DNA from: CAVPCZ01 sp963779225
GTDB taxonomy: Bacteria; Bacteroidota; Ignavibacteria; UBA10030; UBA6906
Length of the DNA: 64,000 nucleotides
Direction of reading: 5' to 3'
Assembly (NCBI GenBank): GCA_963779225.1
Contig: CAVZWW010000003.1
Coordinates: 1,488,001 to 1,552,000, forward strand
Of the stretch, positions 27,035 through 36,020 are shown piece after piece. The notes under the pieces are model-generated. The model searched no databases. It saw only the letters and a program-made list of their open reading frames with translations, and was not told the DNA's origin. Numbering within the stretch: position 1 is the first letter of the stretch; every line of letters begins with the position of its first letter. The position numbers and the translations under genes are program-made.

Positions 27035-27159
27035 CACCGATTCCGGCCATGGGGCACGTCTCTGGCCCCGGCTGCGTCACGGTGTTGACTCTCCGGAGCA
27101 TTGGAGCCATAGCTCTCTTTCCCCACTATGTTCTTCACCATTAAGAAGGAACTCCCGTC

Positions 27160-28308
27160 ATGAAGTTCGCCAGACCGGTACTTCGGTATGCACTCGTCCT
27201 GATCATTGCAAGTTTGAGTGGGTGTTCAAAAAGAACGGAGGAGGCCGGAGTCATGAAACCGCAACCCTTTGGAACCACGGCCGACGGAGCAGAGGTTTCC
27301 CTCTATACGCTGAAGAACCGCGCCGGCATGGAGGCGACAATCACAAACTACGGGGGGATCGTTGTCTCGCTACGTGTGCCGGACAGGATGGGGAAGTTCG
27401 ACGATGTAGTGCTTGGATATGAATCCCTCACAGGGTATCTCAAAGAGACACCGTATTTCGGTGCGCTGATCGGGAGGTACGGGAACCGTATCGCCAGGGG
27501 GAAGTTCACGCTCAATGGGAAGGGATACTCCCTTGCGACAAACAACGGCAAGAATCATCTGCACGGGGGCCTGAAAGGTTTTGACAAGGTGGTCTGGACG
27601 GCCGAGCAGACAGAGACGCCGGCGGGTCCTTCGCTTGTGCTCACCTATCTGAGCAAGGACGGTGAAGAAGGATATCCGGGCAATCTGCGGGTACGGGCGG
27701 TCTACACCGTTACCGAAGCCAATGAACTCGCCGTGGAGTTTTCAGCGACGACCGACAAACCGACGGTGGTGAACCTGACGCATCATTCATACTTCAATCT
27801 TGCCGGTGCCGCATCGCCGACAACCATTCTCAACCATACCATCATGATCGATGCGGACCGGTTCACGCCGATAGACAGCGGCCTGATCCCCACGGGTGAG
27901 CTGCGGGAAGTTACTGGAACCCCGATGGATTTCAGGACCCCGACGCCTATTGGTGCCAGGATAGATGTGGCTGACGAGCAGCTGCGGTTTGGCCTGGGGT
28001 ATGATCACAACTGGGTGTTGAACAAGAGGGACCAGGGCATGAGGCTGGCGGCACGGGTGGAGGAGTCCACGACGGGAAGAATTCTGGAGGTTCTGACTTC
28101 GGAACCGGGGATACAGTTCTACTCGGGGAATTTTCTGGACGGCACGCTGGTGGGCAAGGGGGGGAAAGCATACGTGTACAGGTACGGCTTCTGCCTGGAG
28201 CCCCAGCATTTCCCCGATTCGCCGAACAAACCGGACTTCCCGACCGTCGTGTTGAATCCCGGGCAGACGTACGGGCACAAGATATTGTATAGATTTCTGG
28301 TCAGGTAG
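27160..28308 (+). CDS. galM: Aldose 1-epimerase (galactose mutarotase), lipoprotein
   Basis: A 382-residue mutarotase interconverting alpha and beta anomers of aldohexoses. Family motifs are 'TNYGGIVVSLRVPDR', 'GRYGNRIARGKF', 'NNGKNHLHGG', the catalytic-His stretch 'LTHHSYFNL' and the catalytic-Glu stretch 'GFCLEPQHFPDSPN'. Unlike cytoplasmic GalM, it starts with a lipoprotein signal ending 'LSGC' (C22), so it should be membrane-anchored in the periplasm or outer membrane, where it would act on sugars released by the secreted glycosidases. It sits 125 bases after galT, with an AAGAAGGA ribosome site. Confidence 0.92.
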   Translation: MKFARPVLRYALVLIIASLSGCSKRTEEAGVMKPQPFGTTADGAEVSLYTLKNRAGMEATITNYGGIVVSLRVPDRMGKFDDVVLGYESLTGYLKETPYFGALIGRYGNRIARGKFTLNGKGYSLATNNGKNHLHGGLKGFDKVVWTAEQTETPAGPSLVLTYLSKDGEEGYPGNLRVRAVYTVTEANELAVEFSATTDKPTVVNLTHHSYFNLAGAASPTTILNHTIMIDADRFTPIDSGLIPTGELREVTGTPMDFRTPTPIGARIDVADEQLRFGLGYDHNWVLNKRDQGMRLAARVEESTTGRILEVLTSEPGIQFYSGNFLDGTLVGKGGKAYVYRYGFCLEPQHFPDSPNKPDFPTVVLNPGQTYGHKILYRFLVR

Positions 28309-28338
28309 CCAAGGGGACCTATGCCCTGGCCGGATTCA

Positions 28339-28386
28339 GTAACTTCATAAGTGACTTTATAATTGACTTTACCATTGACTTTCTGA
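28339..28386. repeat. Four tandem 12-base repeats at the promoter of the glycan locus
   Basis: Four units with strict 12-base phasing: GTAACTTCATAA, GTGACTTTATAA, TTGACTTTACCA and TTGACTTTCTGA. The last unit supplies the -35 hexamer. They could be half-sites for an activator, or alternative -35 elements. Confidence 0.6.
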
Positions 28387-28403
28387 TCAGTAAGTGGTAA
28401 AAT
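28375..28403 (+). promoter_or_regulatory. Candidate promoter of the 35-kb glycan locus
   Basis: TTGACT (28375-28380), a 17-base spacer and TAAAAT (28398-28403) form a near-consensus promoter, continuing into TTTG as in Bacteroidota -7 boxes. It is preceded by tandem 12-base repeats and followed 65 bases later by the LacI-type palindrome. Confidence 0.55.
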
Positions 28404-28468
28404 TTGGCTAATCCTCTATGTATTTCTGAAATTACACGCTGGCTCTTGCGGCCCATGTTGTGTGTGGA

Positions 28469-28490
28469 CTGATGTTAGCGCTAACATCAG
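28469..28490. promoter_or_regulatory. LacI-family operator upstream of the glycan locus
   Basis: A 22-base perfect palindrome whose core GATGTTAGCGCTAACATC is identical to the one upstream of galT. Both sites lie 54-65 bases after a candidate -10 and are preceded by a similar TTGTGTG run. The LacI-family gene at 56505-57602 is the obvious candidate regulator. Confidence 0.75.
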
Positions 28491-28591
28491 AAGATGAAAT
28501 GATGTAACTTCCAGGTAGCGGATCGACTGTGCGGTGGGTCTCACCGCGATGCGCTCCGGAGTTCAACCACGGACAATTGTCCCTTAGCCCA

Positions 28592-28607
28592 AGAAAGGAG
28601 GTGAGCC
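28592..28607 (+). promoter_or_regulatory. Isolated, unusually long Shine-Dalgarno-like sequence in the leader
   Basis: AGAAAGGAGGTGAGCC is complementary at 15 of 16 positions to the common bacterial 16S rRNA 3' end, yet lies over 100 bases upstream of the next gene start. Downstream are an ATG immediately followed by TGA (28617-28622) and a 31-codon frame from GTG 28619 whose TAA (28712-28714) overlaps the next gene's ATG. It may be a leader-peptide or ribosome-standby site. Nothing else is recognised in 28491-28713. Confidence 0.45.
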
Positions 28608-28713
28608 GGCACTGACATGTGAACACTCCTGCCGTTCCACTATTATCGCGGAAAATTCCGCACACGGCAGCGAACGATGTTGGCAGCATGATAACATCTC
28701 ATGGAGGGCACTA

Positions 28714-30876
28714 ATGAAATCCCGGTTCTCTTTGTTTGCCATAGTCGCACTGGCGGTGGTCAGTACCGTCGGGCTTCGTGCGCAGGGGCTCGAGCCGATT
28801 GGCGGTCCATACACCGTTGACTCGAACACGGTGGTGCTGCTGCACTTTGACAGCACACTGGTGAATGCCGCTGCAACAGTCGGCAAGACCGCTGCCGCCG
28901 CTGTTTCCCACACCACCAACCCGGCCAAGATTTACTACATCAACAACACCGGCGTTACCGGTATGGGGAAATGCATCCGTCTGGACAACAGCGCCAGCAC
29001 TGATTCAACGTACCTCATGGTGCCGGATACCGCGGCGTTGGATCTGACCGGCAGCTGGACCATTGAAGCCTGGGCGAACATCTTCACGTTTGGAGACAAT
29101 GCCCAGGACTATCGCTGGGTTCCGCGTGTGTGCATGAAACCCGCCGACGTGACGTTCTATGATGGCGCCAACTGGTGGATGGAAATGTGGGGCGACAGTC
29201 GTTCGTTCCAAACAGGTTATGTCGCAGAGTCAGGATCGTACGTGACGACGTCGTCTCCCGCCAATATGTTCGTTCCGGGAGAATGGGTCCACCTGACGTT
29301 TATTCGCGACACCGCGCGTTCGTTTATCGCGGTCATGGTTCATGATAAGGACAAAAACCTAAGAGGATTTATCACGCAGGGCTTTACCAAAGGCGATCAG
29401 CCACGTACAACGAAGCAGGCGGTGCACATAGGGTGGGCAGGAGCGGTTGGCATCACCAATGCAAGCAACGATTCATGGCTCGACGGATTTATTGATGAAC
29501 TCCGCATCAGCAAAGTGGTCCGGAATTTTGCTGGACCTCCGGTCATTTCGAACAAGATCATACTTCCAAACCAGCCGTCGACCGCAGGGTCCTATCCCGT
29601 CAGCGTCACTGCGTTCCCGCTCAATGCCGGCGGAAGCATCACGAGCGCAATGCTGATGTACCGCACCGACACCGTGAGTGCATTCAGCAGCGTCACCCTG
29701 AGCGCGGGTCCCAACGACACGTTCACCGGCGCCATCCCCGGCCAGGCGTTCGGCACGATTGTGCAATACTACTACAAGGTGACGGACAACAACAGCCTGT
29801 ATTCTCTGTTCCCGTCCAATGCTGAAACGACGACCAATCCAACCCGGCTGTCCTTCGGTATCTATCAACCCAATTCGATGACGCTTGATCTGACATTCGA
29901 GGAAGGTCCGACCAACCCCCCGATCGACCATTCCCCGAACAACTGCACGATCGTTACGCGCGTACAGAAGGATTATTCGACGGACGTTCCGACGGGCGGC
30001 GGCACCTACTCGTGGCAGTTAAAGACCCACCCGGGAATCCTTATTGATTCCAACTGGGTTGAGGCTGTTTCGCCCTTCCTCGCGGCGGAAGAGTTCACAC
30101 TAGACTGCTGGATCAAGGCAGACTCCGCCGACAGGCATGCAACACGGATCATCATCAACCCGTCTGCAGAGCAGGACTGGAATAACGCCAACTTCGAGCT
30201 GAGTTTCCGCAACGGTGCAACCCTCCCCGTCTTCACTGCTCGATACTGGAACAATGACGGTTCCGGTGCGCCCACTCTGCAGGACACGCTTGTCGCAGGG
30301 ACGGCACATGTCGGCAAATGGCGGCATGTCATCATCGAGAGGAATAAGACGAGCAGCGAGTTCGCCATGGCAATCAAGGATGAGAACGACGTACTGATGT
30401 TCAAGAAGGTCGTCGCCGCGCCAAAACCCCCGCTGATGGCCGGTGCACCTCTCCGTATCGGACGGTCGTGGTTCGACGCTGCCGATAATTACTATGTCGC
30501 TCCCTTCCGCGGAAGAATCGACAACGTCAAGGTGTACAACTATCCGGCGGCCGGGATTACCACTTCAGTGGATCCTGGGGCCGGCGAAACCACACCGTAC
30601 ACGTTCGATCTGGCTCAGAACTATCCGAACCCGTTCAACCCGACCACGCGGATTGAGTTTGTGGTGCCGAAGGCGATGACTGCACAGCTCATCGTGTACG
30701 ACGTGCTCGGCCGCGCGGTGAAGACGCTGTTCAACGAAGAGACGCATGCCGGTTCGCACTTCGTTCAATGGGACGGCACGAACCAGGGTGGCCTGGGCGT
30801 GGCGAGCGGCGTCTACTTTGCCCGTTTGAGAGCGGGAGATTTCGAGAAGACGATGAAGATGATGCTCATGCGATGA
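28714..30876 (+). CDS. Secreted LamG-domain protein with type IX secretion sorting tail
   Basis: A 720-residue exported protein (signal peptide MKSRFSLFAIVALAVVST, cleavage near residue 23). Two concanavalin/LamG-like beta-sandwiches are visible. The first (about 30-270) has 'WTIEAWANIF' and 'GFIDELRISKVV'; the second (about 390-625) has 'FTLDCWIKAD' and 'GRIDNVKVYNYP'. A linker with Ig-like strands separates them. The final 85 residues, from 'FDLAQNYPNPFNPTTRIEF', are a T9SS type A sorting domain, so the protein is expected on the cell surface or released. LamG folds usually bind carbohydrate or adhesion partners. It is the first gene of the operator-controlled locus. Confidence 0.82.
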   Translation: MKSRFSLFAIVALAVVSTVGLRAQGLEPIGGPYTVDSNTVVLLHFDSTLVNAAATVGKTAAAAVSHTTNPAKIYYINNTGVTGMGKCIRLDNSASTDSTYLMVPDTAALDLTGSWTIEAWANIFTFGDNAQDYRWVPRVCMKPADVTFYDGANWWMEMWGDSRSFQTGYVAESGSYVTTSSPANMFVPGEWVHLTFIRDTARSFIAVMVHDKDKNLRGFITQGFTKGDQPRTTKQAVHIGWAGAVGITNASNDSWLDGFIDELRISKVVRNFAGPPVISNKIILPNQPSTAGSYPVSVTAFPLNAGGSITSAMLMYRTDTVSAFSSVTLSAGPNDTFTGAIPGQAFGTIVQYYYKVTDNNSLYSLFPSNAETTTNPTRLSFGIYQPNSMTLDLTFEEGPTNPPIDHSPNNCTIVTRVQKDYSTDVPTGGGTYSWQLKTHPGILIDSNWVEAVSPFLAAEEFTLDCWIKADSADRHATRIIINPSAEQDWNNANFELSFRNGATLPVFTARYWNNDGSGAPTLQDTLVAGTAHVGKWRHVIIERNKTSSEFAMAIKDENDVLMFKKVVAAPKPPLMAGAPLRIGRSWFDAADNYYVAPFRGRIDNVKVYNYPAAGITTSVDPGAGETTPYTFDLAQNYPNPFNPTTRIEFVVPKAMTAQLIVYDVLGRAVKTLFNEETHAGSHFVQWDGTNQGGLGVASGVYFARLRAGDFEKTMKMMLMR

Positions 30877-30915
30877 GCAGGGAATTCGTGTTTTGCTAAA
30901 GAATTAAGCCCGCAG

Positions 30916-30958
30916 GGCAGGGGCCCCCGGTTGCATAGAGCAGCCGGCGGGCCCTGCC
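30916..30958 (+). other. Strong intergenic stem-loop
   Basis: The arms at 30916-30930 (GGCAGGGGCCCCCGG) and 30944-30958 (CCGGCGGGCCCTGCC) pair with two mismatches around a 13-base loop, 40 bases after the LamG gene. No U-run follows, so it is more likely an RNA-stability or attenuation element that would raise the first gene's expression over the following genes. Confidence 0.5.
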
Positions 30959-30989
30959 GGCGGGTGTACATTGACCGATCGGGGCGCGT

Positions 30990-31640
30990 ATGCCGAAGAG
31001 GTACAGTCTATTCGTTCCCGCCATCATCCTTGCGGGAGTTCTCCTGTCCTGCAGAACAAGTGTCGAACCCTCTCCTGAGCCCGGCATCATCAGGGTGACG
31101 CTGAAGGGTGCGGACTGGGACACGAGCATCGTCATCCAGAATGACACGTCGAAGTTTTCACGATGGGACAAGTTTGACGTGATGGTCTCACAGGGCAGAT
31201 TGTACCAGGGCGAAATCTATGCGTACATCTACAACAATCCGAGCAGTGAACGGAAGGCGAGCGACACGGCGAATATTCTCGGGCGGGAATGGCTGGACGG
31301 AACACCGATTACCACGGGCGATACGGCCACCATCACACCGGCGAACAGCCGGTTCCGGAAGTACCTCGTGTTTGAATCCTATGCGCCTCCCGGTACGTAT
31401 GACAGGATTTCTCTGTCGCTGGTTGCCTATGAGATGGAGATCTTCATCCCCAAACACTATCTCAATCCGGTCATGCTCCCGCCCGACGTGGCGCCCGGCA
31501 TAGATTTTCCCGGTACGTATACAATCACCGAAAACGGTGTGACCGAAGTCGAGCTCGAGCTGGCTCCATACCAATCCCTGGTGCGGTATCAGGATATGTA
31601 TTACTTTGAACGCAAAATCGCTGTTGTCGATGTGCACTAG
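30990..31640 (+). CDS. Outer-membrane lipoprotein, function unknown
   Basis: A 216-residue protein with a lipoprotein signal peptide ending 'AGVLLSC' (lipidated C21). The mature part is beta-rich, with alternating polar and aromatic residues and no conserved catalytic motif I recognise. Its position between a LamG/T9SS protein and a second lipoprotein, upstream of the TonB receptor, suggests surface glycan binding similar in role to Sus accessory lipoproteins, but it shows no SusD signature. Start ATG 30990 is the only choice that keeps the signal peptide. Confidence 0.6.
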   Translation: MPKRYSLFVPAIILAGVLLSCRTSVEPSPEPGIIRVTLKGADWDTSIVIQNDTSKFSRWDKFDVMVSQGRLYQGEIYAYIYNNPSSERKASDTANILGREWLDGTPITTGDTATITPANSRFRKYLVFESYAPPGTYDRISLSLVAYEMEIFIPKHYLNPVMLPPDVAPGIDFPGTYTITENGVTEVELELAPYQSLVRYQDMYYFERKIAVVDVH

Positions 31641-31715
31641 CATGACATCCACAGGGCGGGCAGATGCGGTTCTGCACCCCTGTCTGACCGGAGTATCGAT
31701 GACTACAGGTGTCTT

Positions 31716-33200
31716 ATGAAAAGACGGTTCACGGTTCCGGTGCTCTTGTTTACGCTGCTGCTTGCTGTTGTGCACATTTCCTGCGAACGGCCAACAGATC
31801 CGCCAAACCCCAACGGCCCGCCTCAAACGAAGCTGGCAAATGTCCCCAAGGAGTTTGACACCGTCTTTGCCCTGGTGAACATGAGCTGGAGCGGCGGAGA
31901 CAATGACGGGTTTATCACGAACTACCAGTACCGGTACTTCACCTACCATCTTATGCCCGGGTCGAGCACGGAATGGGTGCTCTTCGATTCCACGGCCTGG
32001 AAGGACACCGTCGGGACAGGAGTGCTGCTTGCCTTCAATTCCACCGAAGCCCTCAACAAGCAACTTTTCTTTGTGCGTGCGGTGGATAATGACGGCAACC
32101 CTGATCCAACGCCGGCGGTGAAGGTTCTCTACACGGTGAGAACGGTCTCGCCGATCACGAGGATCCTATCCCCGACGAACAATGGCAGCGTTCTCGTGAG
32201 TACGACCGTCACCGACTGGTGGAATGGCGTGCTGGTTATTTTCAAGGCCACGGATCCCACGGGTCTTGCCCAGATTGTGGAATATGCATGGGCGGTGGAC
32301 GACGGCCCGTGGACCTGGCAGAAGGATACGTCGGTGTTCATCACTCCGGAGAAATTCGCGGCGCCACTCAACGGCATACACGAAGTGAAGGTGATTTCGC
32401 GCAATAACACCAACCTGATAGATCCCGTGGGCGATTCGATCAGTATTAATCTGATTATTCCTCCGTTCAACAAGGGCATCCTGATCATCGACGAAACTGA
32501 TGAATTCAACAATCCCTTTATCACCCTGGGGATCCCCGATTCGGTGACCGATGCATTCTACGCCCAGGTGTTCCCCGGCTCCGCGAGCTGGGATTTCAAA
32601 ACTCAGGGGATGCCTCCCCGCGAAGTCATGGCGCAGTACAGGCTTGTGGTCTGGCATGCCGATGATGTCCCCACCAGCCGCCCCCACAAAATTTCCGATC
32701 CGGCGAACATCGAAGTGTTCACCGACTACCTGAAGGTGGGGGGAAAATTTCTGATGAGCGGCTGGCGGATCCTGAAATCATTCGCCTACTACAACAACTT
32801 CCCCTTTACATTCTCTTCGGGATCGTTCGTGTACGATTATCTGCATATCCGCATGGTCACCGAGACAGATATTCTGGGCGACATGTCGGGGGGGAAGGGA
32901 AAGACCGGTGTGTTCAGCAGCTTCAAGGTGGATTCCACGCGCCTGGCGTTTTTCCCGTACAACGGCCGGTTGTCGCAGGTGAATCTGATTATCACCATGG
33001 CGGGCTTTACGGATATCCTCTATTCCTATCAAAACGACGACAGCAGTCCCAATGTCACCTACCGGGGACGTGCGGTTGCCCTGCGGTACTACGGCACGGT
33101 TTACGATGCCGTGGTACTCGGTTTTCCGATGTATTTCATAGATGAGAACGATGCAAAGGTCATGGCAAAAGAAATTGTCCGGAGTCTGCATGTCGAGTGA
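31716..33200 (+). CDS. Large lipoprotein with fibronectin-like repeats, function unknown
   Basis: A 494-residue lipoprotein (signal ending 'VVHISC', C23) followed by a Pro/Asn linker. Residues about 35-125 look like an Ig/fibronectin-III module ('MSWSGGDNDGFITNYQYRYF', partly), residues 130-235 like a second. The C-terminal 250 residues have an alpha/beta pattern with 'KGILIIDETDEFNN' and 'YRLVVWHADDV', similar in texture to flavodoxin or GATase-like folds. AGGTG precedes the ATG. It overlaps the TonB-receptor start by 11 bases, indicating co-translation and a likely partnership in capturing substrate at the outer membrane. Confidence 0.6.
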   Translation: MKRRFTVPVLLFTLLLAVVHISCERPTDPPNPNGPPQTKLANVPKEFDTVFALVNMSWSGGDNDGFITNYQYRYFTYHLMPGSSTEWVLFDSTAWKDTVGTGVLLAFNSTEALNKQLFFVRAVDNDGNPDPTPAVKVLYTVRTVSPITRILSPTNNGSVLVSTTVTDWWNGVLVIFKATDPTGLAQIVEYAWAVDDGPWTWQKDTSVFITPEKFAAPLNGIHEVKVISRNNTNLIDPVGDSISINLIIPPFNKGILIIDETDEFNNPFITLGIPDSVTDAFYAQVFPGSASWDFKTQGMPPREVMAQYRLVVWHADDVPTSRPHKISDPANIEVFTDYLKVGGKFLMSGWRILKSFAYYNNFPFTFSSGSFVYDYLHIRMVTETDILGDMSGGKGKTGVFSSFKVDSTRLAFFPYNGRLSQVNLIITMAGFTDILYSYQNDDSSPNVTYRGRAVALRYYGTVYDAVVLGFPMYFIDENDAKVMAKEIVRSLHVE

Positions 33201-36003
33201 GCATGCTGCACGATTGAGGCGTAGATCGCGAAGACGCCTGCCGGCCCGCTGTGGTGCGGCCTTCCTGGCGTTTCTGCTCTGTCTCACGGCAGGGATGGCC
33301 CAGAATACCGGGAAGATCGCAGGGACGGTGAAAGACAAAGCCAATGGAGAGCCTCTCGTCGGTGCAAACGTCGCCATTAAAGGGACGATCCTCGGTGCAT
33401 CAACCGACATCGACGGGCACTTCTTCATCCTGCGTGTTCCTCCCGGCGTACACGATGTGCTGGTCACAAGCGTTGGCTATCAGGGCATAACCGTGAAGGG
33501 TGTGCGTGTGCAGGTGGATCTCACCGCGGAGGTCAGCATCAAGCTCGAGCAGACGAGCATCGAGGTTGAGGGAGTGACCGTTACCGCCGAACAGAAGATG
33601 GTGCAAAAAGATGTCACGTCGACACGCCGGACGGTGTCGCAGAGCACTATCCGTGCAACACCGGGTCTTGACGCGACGACGGACATCTTCAAATTGCAGG
33701 GCGGAACGGTACTCACCGCAGCCCCTCCGACACTCCGCCTTGCCGACGGAACACAGCTGCAGGTTCGTGACGAGAGCCTCCAGGATGTGCACATACGCGG
33801 CGGACGCGGCGGCGAAATCCTGTACATGGTGGACGGTATGCCGATGACCCATCCGATCTACGGTGGACGGAGCGTCATGGATCTGAACCTGGTTGACGTG
33901 GAAAGCGTGGAGCTCCTGACCGGTGCTTTCAATGCCGAGTACGGCCAGGCGCAATCCGGTGTGGTCAATATTATCACAAGAAGCGGCGGCGAACAGTTCC
34001 ACGGCGGCGTGGAGTACAAGACCGACCGTGCAGGCGTGTTTGGCGAATCGTATTTCACGGACTATACATCCCTGTATATCGGCGGGCCTGAACCGCTCAC
34101 ACAGGTTCTCCTCCCTGCCCTCGGTCTCGACCCCGGCCGCGGATTGACCTTCTTTCTTTCGGGCAATACAACGCTGACCAATACGCCCTATGACAACCAC
34201 CGCACCCGTGGCGACCTTGATCTGCTTGCCTGGACGTTTCCCGAACGGCAGGACAATGCGGTGAACCTGAACGCCAAACTGAACTGGGATATCAGCGGGG
34301 AACAAAAACTCGCCTTGAGTTACCATGGGTCCCGGAAACAGTGGAGCAGCTTCGACTGGTTGTGGATCAACTCGCCTGACAACACCGCCGACTACAAACG
34401 TACCAACTATGCATTGAACGCCTCGTTCAATCAGGTCCTCTCAAGAGCAACCTACTTCACATTGATGGCGGGATACCTTGACGTCGTGTACAAAGGTTCA
34501 CTGAGAGGCCAAGCCCCCCCCGATTTTTGGCGGACGGATAGTACCGGCCGGCTTATTCCCTTGTACAATTCCCCCACGATTGATCCCAGTACCGGCTTCT
34601 ATGATGAGAGCGGTGTAGAGTCCATTTGGCGGGATGACCACACCAAAACGTTTACATTTAAAGGCGATATGACGTCGCAAGTGCATCCGGCGCACATGAT
34701 CAAGACCGGCCTGGAATTCTCCTATAACACACTCAGCTATATCGACATACAGGACGGCGGAACAAAACTGTCGAAATACGGCCAGGGAATCGATTCCGTG
34801 CCGCCACCCGGACCGTACCCGTTGTTCGGCCAGAACCGCTGGGTTTTCGACGTCAAACCGACGATCGCTTCGGCGTATGTCCAGGACAAATTTGAACTGG
34901 AGTACCTTGTCCTCAACGCAGGTGTGCGCATCGACTACTTCAACCTCGGGAAAACCGTGATGGAGAGCGGGTGGCAGACGGCGTGGGAGGCGGCGACTGG
35001 ACTGCCGGCAGACTGGAAGCAACAGATCTTCAAAGTGAGTCCCCGTTTTGGGATCTCCTTCCCGATCTCCGAGAATACCGTCGTCTTCTTCTCTTACGGA
35101 CACTTCAACCAGCTGCCTGAATTGCAGTATTACTACCGTGATCCGTACAGCAGCACCTTTACAGGAAATCCGGGATTGGATTATGAGCAGACCATCCTGT
35201 ATGAGTTTGGATTTACGCATCAGCTGACGGATTACTGGGCCTTCGATATCAAGAGCTACGGAAAGGACATTTCCAAACAGATCGGAACCACGCGCGTGTA
35301 CGGAACGGAGGGAACGCCGGTTGACCTGTACGACAACAAGGGATACGGCCGTGCCCGGGGTCTCGAATTCGAGATAGTGAAAAATCCTTCGGACTTCATC
35401 GCCGGGCGGGCCACCTACACGATCCAATGGGCGAACGGCTACTCATCGTCGGCGTTCGACGACTACGTACGATCGACCAACAACTTCCCTTATCCGATCC
35501 GCGAACGGGCGCTGGAATGGGATACACGTCACCAGGTGATCGTGCAGGCAAGCCTGGCGGCCGGGCTGCGTCAGTATCCGAATGTCTTTGGTTTTGAATT
35601 ACCTGATGACTGGAACCTGACCATGCTCTACCGGTTCTCCACGGGGACGCCGTACACACCGGGCGAGGCCACGCTGAACCCGGTCGAACTGCAGAAGCAG
35701 GAAAACACAAGGTACGGGCCGTATACCAGCAGCGCTGATCTGAAATTCGAAAAGGGTTTCACTCTGGCCGGCGTTCGTCTGGCATTCACGGTGGACGTGT
35801 TCAACCTTTTTGACCAGCGGAACGTCCAGACCGTGCGGTCGGATATCGGGTTTAACCAGTGGACCGGAGAACCATACCGGTACGGAGACATCCAGGAGCC
35901 GCAGGATAACTTCTATGACTACTACACAATGGTCAGCATACGCGATCCCCGTGTGTTTTCCACCGGGCGGACAACAAAACTTGGTGTGAGGGTGGATTTC
36001 TAA
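33190..36003 (+). CDS. TonB-dependent receptor with carboxypeptidase-like N-terminal domain
   Basis: A 937-residue outer-membrane transporter. ATG 33190 is chosen because GGAG lies five bases upstream and it overlaps the end of the lipoprotein gene; ATG 33142 would add 16 residues. The order is signal peptide (AFLAFLLCLTAGMAQ), a CarboxypepD_reg-like beta-sandwich ('GKIAGTVKDKANGEPLVGANV', partly), a plug ('GGEILYMVDGMPM', 'VESVELLTGAFNAEYGQAQSG') and a long beta-barrel ending in an aromatic residue ('KLGVRVDF'). It resembles the SusC/OmpA-like receptors of this phylum and would import oligosaccharides using TonB energy. No SusD homologue is adjacent; the two lipoproteins upstream may fill that role. 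Confidence 0.87.
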   Translation: MSSEHAARLRRRSRRRLPARCGAAFLAFLLCLTAGMAQNTGKIAGTVKDKANGEPLVGANVAIKGTILGASTDIDGHFFILRVPPGVHDVLVTSVGYQGITVKGVRVQVDLTAEVSIKLEQTSIEVEGVTVTAEQKMVQKDVTSTRRTVSQSTIRATPGLDATTDIFKLQGGTVLTAAPPTLRLADGTQLQVRDESLQDVHIRGGRGGEILYMVDGMPMTHPIYGGRSVMDLNLVDVESVELLTGAFNAEYGQAQSGVVNIITRSGGEQFHGGVEYKTDRAGVFGESYFTDYTSLYIGGPEPLTQVLLPALGLDPGRGLTFFLSGNTTLTNTPYDNHRTRGDLDLLAWTFPERQDNAVNLNAKLNWDISGEQKLALSYHGSRKQWSSFDWLWINSPDNTADYKRTNYALNASFNQVLSRATYFTLMAGYLDVVYKGSLRGQAPPDFWRTDSTGRLIPLYNSPTIDPSTGFYDESGVESIWRDDHTKTFTFKGDMTSQVHPAHMIKTGLEFSYNTLSYIDIQDGGTKLSKYGQGIDSVPPPGPYPLFGQNRWVFDVKPTIASAYVQDKFELEYLVLNAGVRIDYFNLGKTVMESGWQTAWEAATGLPADWKQQIFKVSPRFGISFPISENTVVFFSYGHFNQLPELQYYYRDPYSSTFTGNPGLDYEQTILYEFGFTHQLTDYWAFDIKSYGKDISKQIGTTRVYGTEGTPVDLYDNKGYGRARGLEFEIVKNPSDFIAGRATYTIQWANGYSSSAFDDYVRSTNNFPYPIRERALEWDTRHQVIVQASLAAGLRQYPNVFGFELPDDWNLTMLYRFSTGTPYTPGEATLNPVELQKQENTRYGPYTSSADLKFEKGFTLAGVRLAFTVDVFNLFDQRNVQTVRSDIGFNQWTGEPYRYGDIQEPQDNFYDYYTMVSIRDPRVFSTGRTTKLGVRVDF

Positions 36004-36020
36004 GCAGAAAGAGAACTCTT

